DNA from: Gnomoniopsis sp. IMI 355080
Lineage: Eukaryota; Ascomycota; Sordariomycetes; Diaporthales; Gnomoniaceae
NCBI GenBank assembly: GCA_027946555.1
Contig: JAPEVC010000181.1
Coordinates: forward strand, 1-64,000
DNA length: 64,000 bases
Direction: 5' to 3'
Shown here: piece after piece, positions 56,700-64,000 of the stretch
Layout of the letters: every line of letters starts with the position of its first letter
Numbering within the stretch: the first letter of the stretch is position 1
The notes under the pieces: model-generated
Database searches by the model: none
What the model was told of the DNA's origin: nothing
The model's input: only the letters and a program-made list of their open reading frames with translations
Program-made: the position numbers and the translations under genes

Positions 56700-57153
56700 A
56701 GTCCGGGAGCCGTGGAAGCAGTGAGGAAGATCGGCATATCACGGCCACGTGGAAAACGGGATTTTTTGTAATTCATTGCATTTGCATAATACTATGTAAT
56801 ATCTGAAGACCCTCAATGCCGGCGGATCTGGGCTTGGGCTTTGAACTGGTGGTCTGTGCGTGGGATGTGGGGTCGGGTTTGCAAGGGTCAGCAATTGAGA
56901 ACAATGGACGTTCGAACTTCAGCGATGCCACTTGAGAACCCTCTGGCGCTTTCATACGAACGCTAACTTATAATTGTTATTTTTCGCCTCTTGCGGTTTC
57001 ACTTACTTCCATCCCATAAGTCTTTCTTACTTAATAAAGCTGTCAGCCCTGCCGTCATAGATCACAGCCTGCGCTCACAGCATTCTCCACCCGAGTCGCG
57101 TCGCGTCAACCCAATCGAGTTGCGACCAGCAGATCACCACTTCATCGCAAAGA

Positions 57154-57207
57154 ATGCCGATACCTGCGCACCGACCTAGTTTTGTCGCAGACCTTCGGGC
57201 AACCTGA
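57154..57207 (+). promoter_or_regulatory. uORF ending one base before the main start
   Basis: ATG at 57154, 17 codons, stop TGA at 57205-57207; the main ATG starts at 57209 (TGATATG). A -2 frame arrangement suited to termination-reinitiation. Seen directly; function inferred. Confidence 0.5.
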
Positions 57208-57208
57208 T

Positions 57209-60200
57209 ATGAGATTCCGAGAAGACGACCAGGACGATCCGAACGAGTTGCGCATGCGCGCCAACGGTCGGAGCCACTTGCCGCCCTTCGCGACTAACGC
57301 GAGCGCCGGCGCGCTCCACAAGAAGAGCAACGACTTCAAGGAAAACGACCATTTAACCACCATGGCGACCAATAGCCACACCAAGAAACCCAGCGGCAGC
57401 TCCGCTCCAGACTTCAATTCCCTCTCACCGTCCAAAATCCCTCGAGCCGCCTCCAGAGCGAGCGCGCCCCGGACACGCGAGCCCATGAGCTTGGCTCAGG
57501 CACTTCAGCATGCCGCGGATAGGCACCGCGTTGCTCAAGGCTCTCCAAGCCCTGCTCCAAGGCCTTCACGCCAGGAACCCGCCAGATCCGTCACGTCAGA
57601 GCACCGACCTCTGGTCAACATGTTTCCAGACAAGCCGATCGACCTAGGCCGGTTCGGCAAGCGTCCTAGTCGAGAGGCCAAACTTGGCTCCAAGGACAGC
57701 TTCGGTTCCTCCTCGCGCAATGATGGAGATACGGATGACGAGTTTGAACGAAAGATGAAAAAATTCGAGGCGGACGAAAAGGTTTTCGAAGCTCTGCTTA
57801 AGGAGGAGAGAAACGGTCCTTTTGCCCAACGTAAGTTGAGTGGCGCTACCACTAGACCTGCCTCAGCCCGGGGAAGCGTAAACCGTACCGGAAATGGAAA
57901 CCGCGATGAGCCACGTCAGACATGGGGCGACACGGGCTTTGCTCGCCAGTACACAGACTACTACCGGCGATTTCAAGATGCCCCGGATGAGGCTGCTGAA
58001 CACTACGAATTCCTCACCGGCACTGGTCAGGGGCTCAAGAGGAAAACCTATCATCAGAGCAGCGCAATGTCCGCCGAGCCGTACTCCACTGCCCCTCCAG
58101 TGAGCCCGGCCACCACAACTCCCTTCAACACTGGCTACTCCTGGCAGGTTGATGATGACTTCACAGCTGGTGACATGCAAGGGTCTACAAGCCCACCTGT
58201 GGGGTTTGGACGTACCAATACGCGAATTGATGAGCTCAAACAGCTGGAGATTGACGTTGAGCGCCAATATCCATTGTCGAGCAAGCGCAGCTTCTTGCAG
58301 CGCACCAATACGAAGCTTGACGAGATTGCACGCTTGGAGAAAGAGGCAATGCTGAGGTATCCTGTCAGCAACGTCGAGGAGATTGACTCGCCAGTAGACA
58401 ATTTGCACACGTTGGAGGAGCGGTTAGAAGGCGAAGGCGATCGGACAAGGAAGAATGGGCCGACGACGCGACTGGGTGAGACTAAAGAGCGACTTGCATC
58501 CGCCTCGGAGGACCAGCGCGACGTCAATAAAGAGGCCCGCCATGAATCTGTCCATTCGACTCTACCTGACAGTCAGATATCTAAAAGTGCACCCCAGGAA
58601 GATGGAGTTAACAGTACTGGGGGAGAAAAAATTGCGAATACGCACGTCACAGTTCACAACGGCGATTTTGGAAACAAGTTCAGCGACAGTCACGAGCAGC
58701 CTCAGACCAACGACGACCTCTCAGCGCGCTCACAGACTCAGCCCTCTCCAGCAGAGGACGACCCTCAAGATCTGCTTCGAAGGCTCGCCCGTGCATCCAG
58801 TAAAAGCCCCAACCCTAGGCCTGCTCAGAGCCACTTTTCGAGCAAAGTCCAAGAGGAGACGGCTGAGGCGGCTCCTACTTCGAAGGCCAACGTCGCTTCT
58901 GAGGATAAACTCCTCAGAGCTCCTAAGCTCACGGTTGGGTTTGCTGGAATATCGCGGTCATCGTCTACCAATTCGGTTTCGTCCAAGACAAGTGCAATGT
59001 CTGGCGACCCCACGGCACGTCTTGCAGCCGAGGCTAAGCTCTTCGCTCTTGATAACTACTCCGAGCGCGGGTCACTTCGAGCACCATCACCAGTGCCCGA
59101 GACGAAAAACGAGGTCAAAGCAGATGACGAAGGTACAGAGGACATTGACGGCGAGACCCCGCGACCGAACAAGTTCGTCGATCCTATCATTGCTCCTACG
59201 CCAGTGGTTCCTGGTGCTTTCATTCAAACTCCAGCACCGACCAAGGTAGATCACGGTACTGAAGAGAAAGTCGAAGCTTTATCATCGACGTTCAGGTCCC
59301 CTGAGGAAACCTCCACGCAGGCTGATGACCTTAGCACATCCCCTCGAGCGAGCAAATCAGATAATCAACGAGAGATCGGAAGTCAGAGACTTGGCCTCAA
59401 CACGAGACGGACCAAGTCAGCATCCCGACACCGCTCACCAGTAAAGAACTCGGCCAAACCACCTACGGTCAAGGACGATCTCCGACAGATCTACAAAAGG
59501 AACAACATATATGATTCCGAACTGGACGATCTCACCGACGTCATAATGACTACAGAAAACCCGGAGGAGGTCGTTGAGATCCTAAAGACAGAGGTGCCAA
59601 ATCTTCAAGATGACACAAAGGTCCTGCCTATCGATGAGCAGCTGAAGAGGATGAATGGTATGAGCGAGGCATTGAAAACTGGACTGGCAGGTATCCGCAA
59701 TGCCAAGAGAGGTATCGAACGTCTGGAAGACCAGGTGTCTCGCCCTGGAAAGCCGGCGCGCCAAACGGTCCAAAATCAGCCGACAGGCCCAAAGAACATT
59801 GGCTTAGGTATGCAGCAGGGCGATAGTTACACTTACATCAAAGTGCCAATCCCCAAACTCTACCGTGCCGAGCCTAAGTTCAGGCCTACTATGTTCGGAA
59901 TCCTGCTGCTTCTCCTGGGACTCTGGCAGCTATACTGGGTCGTGGAGGGCCTCTTCTATGACCAGTGGGGTAAGCCACAGTTCTGTTACCGAGGTGTGCC
60001 ATGCCGTTGGGACATGGACGATCCTGAGTACGGATACGTGATTCCTGTCAAGCTTGACGAATGGATCACTGGTGGAGCAATCCGACCTCACGCGGCTCAC
60101 TGGCTGGAGGAGGCCCGTGACGGATGGGCTGACATCGAGGACTGGTTGACAAACACCGATATTCGTCAAATTCACCATCAAACAATCAGGGACCCAGTGA

Positions 60201-60421
60201 GAAAAGAGCAGTACTGGCGCCGTATCGAAAAGAAGGGACTGTTTCCAGAGTGGAACCCAGCGCCCTGGGTGATGCCCCAAATCGAGATTTGGGATCGCCA
60301 AGCCCAAGCCCGTGAGGAGGCTGAAGCTCGCGCTGCGATGGGATACGATGACGACGTTGAAGATCGCGATGACCCTGCCAACGATAGTATGGATAAAGAC
60401 CAACCTATTTTCAGGGGATGA
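57209..60421 (+). CDS. large single-pass membrane protein, function unknown
   Basis: Single exon, 1070 residues from the ATG at 57209. The first about 880 residues are mostly disordered (Ser/Thr/Pro/Glu/Lys-rich) with two tandem 30-residue repeats starting at R335 and R365: RTNTRIDELKQLE...RQYP and RTNTKLDEIARLE...LRYP. A helical block (DDLRQIYKRNNIYDSELDDL, then IDEQLKRMNGMSEALKTG) precedes one membrane helix at about residues 896-918 (FGILLLLLGLWQLYWVVEGL). The about 150 residues after it are conserved-looking, Trp-rich and start with a Cys pair (FCYRGVPC). The layout suggests a tail-proximal anchored ER or nuclear-envelope protein; I do not recognise the family and make no functional claim. 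Confidence 0.8.
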   Translation: MRFREDDQDDPNELRMRANGRSHLPPFATNASAGALHKKSNDFKENDHLTTMATNSHTKKPSGSSAPDFNSLSPSKIPRAASRASAPRTREPMSLAQALQHAADRHRVAQGSPSPAPRPSRQEPARSVTSEHRPLVNMFPDKPIDLGRFGKRPSREAKLGSKDSFGSSSRNDGDTDDEFERKMKKFEADEKVFEALLKEERNGPFAQRKLSGATTRPASARGSVNRTGNGNRDEPRQTWGDTGFARQYTDYYRRFQDAPDEAAEHYEFLTGTGQGLKRKTYHQSSAMSAEPYSTAPPVSPATTTPFNTGYSWQVDDDFTAGDMQGSTSPPVGFGRTNTRIDELKQLEIDVERQYPLSSKRSFLQRTNTKLDEIARLEKEAMLRYPVSNVEEIDSPVDNLHTLEERLEGEGDRTRKNGPTTRLGETKERLASASEDQRDVNKEARHESVHSTLPDSQISKSAPQEDGVNSTGGEKIANTHVTVHNGDFGNKFSDSHEQPQTNDDLSARSQTQPSPAEDDPQDLLRRLARASSKSPNPRPAQSHFSSKVQEETAEAAPTSKANVASEDKLLRAPKLTVGFAGISRSSSTNSVSSKTSAMSGDPTARLAAEAKLFALDNYSERGSLRAPSPVPETKNEVKADDEGTEDIDGETPRPNKFVDPIIAPTPVVPGAFIQTPAPTKVDHGTEEKVEALSSTFRSPEETSTQADDLSTSPRASKSDNQREIGSQRLGLNTRRTKSASRHRSPVKNSAKPPTVKDDLRQIYKRNNIYDSELDDLTDVIMTTENPEEVVEILKTEVPNLQDDTKVLPIDEQLKRMNGMSEALKTGLAGIRNAKRGIERLEDQVSRPGKPARQTVQNQPTGPKNIGLGMQQGDSYTYIKVPIPKLYRAEPKFRPTMFGILLLLLGLWQLYWVVEGLFYDQWGKPQFCYRGVPCRWDMDDPEYGYVIPVKLDEWITGGAIRPHAAHWLEEARDGWADIEDWLTNTDIRQIHHQTIRDPVRKEQYWRRIEKKGLFPEWNPAPWVMPQIEIWDRQAQAREEAEARAAMGYDDDVEDRDDPANDSMDKDQPIFRG

Positions 60422-62027
60422 GACGGCGGGCTGGCTCCGCTGAGCACAACCCTTGACGACAAGCTTGGACAACCGGTAACAATGAACGATCACGTCGAAA
60501 GATTGCGGCAAATAATGGAACGCCAGCTTGAGGTGCTGTTGTGTTAGCTGGTATGGAGCTCCCAGGTTGAGATTTGTCTTACTCTGGCGTGTGCTCCTGT
60601 TTGGATCGTTGAACTCCCGGGTCTGACCTGTGTGTGTGTCCCTTTCCAAATATGTCATTGCCACTTCCACTGCCTTATATTCACGACAATTCGTACCTCA
60701 AACGACCATAGTCACTATCCGCCCAACTTCAATCTTCGACGGCGACTCGTCAACTTCACCGTCGAGACCTACGTCGTCATCAGCATGTCATTACGAGGTA
60801 GCATACATCCAGCAACATGGAGGTGAATGAGGTTGCAACAGCAAAGCAGTAATACGAAATGTCTATTAACTGTGCCTACCCCAAACTCAATAAATTGAGG
60901 GAAAGGTGTAATTTGTGTCTGGCATATGTTGGACAAGGGAAAGCAGGCTTGATGTTTGGACGGCGTTTTCTGGTACATACGGTGCATGGACAGGTCAGAC
61001 AGAGAGGGTATGCATGGAGTTGGAGGAATTGACGGCCTTTGAATCACTGCCTTGATCTATGAGGGCAACCGGGCTTTTGAGGGAACAGGGTGTCATTTAC
61101 ATGTGTTTTCGTTGGAGTACCGGGAACACATTACCCGAAAGATACAATCTCAAACTGACGGTGGGAAATATGTTACAGCTGGTGTTGTAGCAGGATGCAT
61201 TCCCAAGAGAAGTCAGCTACCTATTCAAAATCGGATGTCGATAAGAGCTACATTAGCAGTGATATGCCATGTTCCATCGCATAGACGTCTACTGATTCTC
61301 AGATAGTAAACGAAGAAGCCTGACGAGTAATGAATCTGGTTCGATTTGCAGCAATATTACTCTGGAACTCTAGGTGCTTACGTTTTGAAGACATAGGAGA
61401 GACTTTTCCCGATGTTCCTCGGATCAGAAGAGGAACCTAGACTCATTCTCGACCTTTCAGGACAGTGGATACGTCAAACAGCAGGGCATAAGTGCAAGGC
61501 CTACCAGTCATTGTGTCCGCATCCATCTAACAATTTGAATTGATTCGTGGACGCATGTAGTTTGAGTCGCCTGATTGCTCCAGGCTGTCTGGGTTCTTTA
61601 TCACATGAAGCAATGTTGACTTGATTAGGTAATACATGTGACGTACCTACCGATAAGTCAAGTGACAAGGCCTCTCTCGCAACAATACTTTTTGTTCTCA
61701 TTCTTAGCCTGGAATATCTGGATCATGTGCCTGGAAGACAAGTCAGGTTCAACTAGCAGATGCCTGCATTGTAGCTACTCCACAAAGGATTCCCATGCTC
61801 TTCTCCAACTCCTATCACGAGTCTCCAAGGGCAGCGCGCCGATCGTCAACACCATTCTAGGCTGTTAGCCCCAGGAGCTGAAAGGGAACTCCTCGACATT
61901 TCGTCCCTCTCACAGTTTCTCGTTCGTACGTTCCCTCGAAACCATATCGCAACTTCGCATTCCGCACATCGCCTATCCTCGAACCACGACACACGAGAAT
62001 GCCGTCGCGTGCGGCCCAACTCGAAGC
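60422..62027. other. intergenic upstream of ATG11
   Basis: 1.6 kb between two plus-strand genes. Low-complexity AT-rich sequence, with a CT-rich leader near 61850-61980. No gene recognised; frames up to 92 codons match nothing known. Confidence 0.45.
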
Positions 62028-62037
62028 ATGGAGGTAG
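61999..62037 (+). promoter_or_regulatory. uORF overlapping the ATG11 start codon
   Basis: ATG at 61999 (A at -3) encodes 12 residues (MPSRAAQLEAWR) and stops at 62035-62037, 10 nt past the first base of the ATG11 start at 62028, out of frame. Ribosomes using it could not easily reach the main start. Visible directly; regulation is inference. Confidence 0.6.
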
Positions 62038-64000
62038 CAGTTTTCGTTGCCCATACGGGGCAGCTCATCAGGCTCCAGACCTCCGACTTTGCGACCGGCG
62101 ACGACTTCAAAGCCGCCCTCTCACGCCGCAGCTCCATCCCGTTGCAGTACATCATCGCCCTAACGGCTCAGGGCAAGCCGCTCAAACTCCAGAATGTGCC
62201 AATAGAACCCGACGTTTATGTATACGATATACGAATTTCCCAGCCCAGCTCTGCTAATCGCGCATACCCAAACGTCGAAGTCCCTAATCCGAAACCCTAC
62301 AACCTAACAGATCCACCAAATCGGATCAGTGACACGAAATCGCAACAGGCATGGCAGGAGTTGTTCAGAACACGCCAAGCTTGGGTCACGCGCGTGGTGG
62401 ATGACTGCACCGTCATGTCTCAGGCCGCGCAAAGTCGCTACGAGGAAATGGACAACATGCTACGCTGTATCGATGCCGCTATCGCGAACCTCGAGTCTGT
62501 CGTAAAGCCCCTGGAGCCTAAATACAGAGAGCTGAAACAGTGGGCGACGGCGTCCCAGACGGAGTATAACATGCTCGTCACAAGGTGGGAGGCCTACTTG
62601 AGCCTGGCACGAAGCATTCCGATTGCAGCTGATATGGCTGAATTCATGACGGAGCGAAGCATGAGCTCAAAGAATCGCATGGGCCGACAACCTACGCTCG
62701 AGGACCTGCTCGACTTGGATACAGTAAAGAGGACGGGTCGGCAGGCTCCACAGGCGCTACGCAAGTTCAACCAACGAGTCAATGAGCTGGATAAGACGGC
62801 AACACGCATGCTTCAGAACTGCCAGAACATTACCCAAGACTTTGAGCAGATCATAGCGCGATCGATCATGAAGCACGATGAAGAGTCGGCTCAACTGCTG
62901 CAAGACATTGAGGCTGTGGCCAACGAAATTGATGAAGAGTATCAAATGACGTTGAACTTCGCGAATACAGCGAAAGATCTTACACAGGCGTCAAAGCTTG
63001 CAGCTTTTCACACAGAGCGATCGTTACCGACCATCAAAAACAAGGCCTTGGAAATGGACAAAACGCTTCGACACGCCACCAAGGTCAGAAATGACTTGGC
63101 CATGGAAGCTGTCGACTTCATGCGAAGCATCACAGATGTTACCGCTCTTACAACACAAGTCAAGTCCCAGATGAATGGCATCGCTTCAGATGAAGAGCTG
63201 GCTACTTTTGACTACCTAAGACTTATTCAGCAAGTTCCATACATGTACGCGTCATTCGCGGTGGAGGCGTTCAGGCGTCGAACGTGGTATGACAACCTTG
63301 CGGAGGACGCACACAGCTTGGCAGAGGACGTGGCTCAGTTCCAAACTGAGGAAACTGAACGTCGAAAGAAATGGCTGAGGACAGTCGAGAATCTGTACAG
63401 CCCACAGGCACTGACTACATCAAGCGTTGCGGCGGTCTTGGAGCTGAACATGCTTGGACAAGAGAAGCAGTGGCCCGCCGTGACCAAACAGCATCTGTCG
63501 GATTTCCACGACATCTTGCAAAGACAAAAGGCCGAACCAGACCTGATCAATGATATTGGCAAGCTTATTGAGGATGTGAACAAGCCGACGAAGCTTCAAT
63601 TGAAGCGGGTGAAGGCTTTCAAGAACGGCAGTATTCACGAATCCGCCTTGGGCAGGAGTGGAATGATGGTGCGAGGTGACACTGAGGTCCTCCGGGCACT
63701 GCAAGATGACAAACAGCGTCTTGAAACCAAGCTGAAGGCTGCGGAAAGTCGCGTGAAGCGACTGGAGGGTCTACTGCACACTCAAAGCTCTGCTTCAATA
63801 CCATCTTTCCAGAACCTCTTGCAACCTACCAGCCAGCAATTCGCGTCTGGCAACGGCTCCATCGCTTCCGTTCAAAGGGCGTCACAGGATCGTCGACGGT
63901 CGTCAGTCGAATTGCCGGACAACGTTCTCCAACAGCGCATTCAGCAACTTGAAGGTGAGCTCGTCGCCGAGAAAGAAAAGTCAGCAGCCATCGAAAAGGA
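62028..64000 (+). CDS. ATG11: autophagy scaffold Atg11, 5' part (truncated by window end)
   Basis: Open from the ATG at 62028 (context AGCATGG) to the right edge, 657 codons without intron. The first about 75 residues form a ubiquitin-like fold (EVAVFVAHTGQLIRL, PLQYIIALTAQGKPL, VYVYDIR). Long helical and coiled-coil regions follow, with the conserved Atg11/Atg17-like blocks QELFRTRQAWVTRVVDD, NQRVNELDKTATRMLQNCQ, FDYLRLIQQVPYMYASFAVEAFRRR and FHDILQRQKAEPDLINDI, then a heptad stretch (ALQDDKQRLETKLKAAESRVKRLEG). Known role: scaffold that links cargo receptors to the Atg1/Atg9 machinery in selective autophagy (mitophagy, pexophagy). The C-terminal Atg11 domain lies beyond the window. Confidence 0.93.
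   Translation, partial: MEVAVFVAHTGQLIRLQTSDFATGDDFKAALSRRSSIPLQYIIALTAQGKPLKLQNVPIEPDVYVYDIRISQPSSANRAYPNVEVPNPKPYNLTDPPNRISDTKSQQAWQELFRTRQAWVTRVVDDCTVMSQAAQSRYEEMDNMLRCIDAAIANLESVVKPLEPKYRELKQWATASQTEYNMLVTRWEAYLSLARSIPIAADMAEFMTERSMSSKNRMGRQPTLEDLLDLDTVKRTGRQAPQALRKFNQRVNELDKTATRMLQNCQNITQDFEQIIARSIMKHDEESAQLLQDIEAVANEIDEEYQMTLNFANTAKDLTQASKLAAFHTERSLPTIKNKALEMDKTLRHATKVRNDLAMEAVDFMRSITDVTALTTQVKSQMNGIASDEELATFDYLRLIQQVPYMYASFAVEAFRRRTWYDNLAEDAHSLAEDVAQFQTEETERRKKWLRTVENLYSPQALTTSSVAAVLELNMLGQEKQWPAVTKQHLSDFHDILQRQKAEPDLINDIGKLIEDVNKPTKLQLKRVKAFKNGSIHESALGRSGMMVRGDTEVLRALQDDKQRLETKLKAAESRVKRLEGLLHTQSSASIPSFQNLLQPTSQQFASGNGSIASVQRASQDRRRSSVELPDNVLQQRIQQLEGELVAEKEKSAAIEK

Larger units (their letters stand above)
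56508..57208. other. divergent promoter region with TAGG cluster and uORF
   Basis: 701 bp between the acetyltransferase (-) and the membrane-protein (+) starts. Carries the repeat at 56657-56699 and the uORF at 57154-57207. Confidence 0.5.

Noticed and set aside
1..64000. CRISPR array, prophage, insertion sequence or transposon
   Set aside because: No spaced direct repeats, no transposase or reverse transcriptase motifs and no terminal repeats seen; also the DNA is fungal.

Overview
This window is nuclear DNA of a filamentous ascomycete (Pezizomycotina, probably a Sordariomycete). The evidence is short spliceosomal introns of about 50-140 bp with GT..AG ends, spaced single-gene layout on both strands, and gene families that are fungal or specifically Pezizomycotina: a BAH-PHD chromatin reader, RCR-family protein, fungal alcohol acetyltransferase, Atg11, fungal Abp1 and CYSTM. 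I see no bacterial, viral or organellar content, no recognisable transposon, rRNA or tRNA. The species cannot be fixed from the sequence alone.

Twenty-one protein genes were reconstructed, most by joining exons by hand. From left to right (strand): BAH-PHD reader (+), Nab2 poly(A)-RNA binding protein (-), secreted GH20 beta-N-acetylhexosaminidase (+), alpha/beta hydrolase (+), ten-exon ABCB multidrug transporter (-), mitochondrial-type aromatic/2-aminoadipate aminotransferase (-), FYVE-RING ubiquitin ligase (-), cytochrome P450 (-), RCR membrane protein (+), TPT/SLC35-type transporter (-), a 3.8 kb gene-poor stretch holding one frame-broken coding remnant, GH15 glucoamylase/trehalase-like enzyme (+), TAF3-like histone-fold protein (-) head to head with TAF7 (+), secreted pectin lyase (-), Abp1 actin-binding protein (-), a 91-residue CYSTM protein (-), Grx3/4-type monothiol glutaredoxin (+), a fungal nucleotidyltransferase-like protein (+), alcohol O-acetyltransferase-like enzyme (-), a large single-pass membrane protein of unknown role (+) and the 5' part of ATG11 (+), which runs off the right edge.

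The genes do not form one pathway or a secondary-metabolite cluster: the ABC transporter, P450 and acetyltransferase are far apart and interleaved with housekeeping genes. The clearest functional pairing is TAF3-like/TAF7, two TFIID subunits transcribed divergently from a 618 bp shared region. Secreted or surface functions (GH20, pectin lyase, RCR) suit a saprotroph or plant/fungus-associated lifestyle. Other points of interest are: a split PHD finger, SUMO-interaction-like motifs in the FYVE-RING ligase, a likely GC-AG intron in GH15, very short internal exons, uORFs abutting or overlapping three start codons, a 12-copy octamer repeat, and nine intergenic clusters of the palindrome TACCTAGGTA and its TAGG/CCTA relatives. 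I did not find a convincing new multi-gene system.
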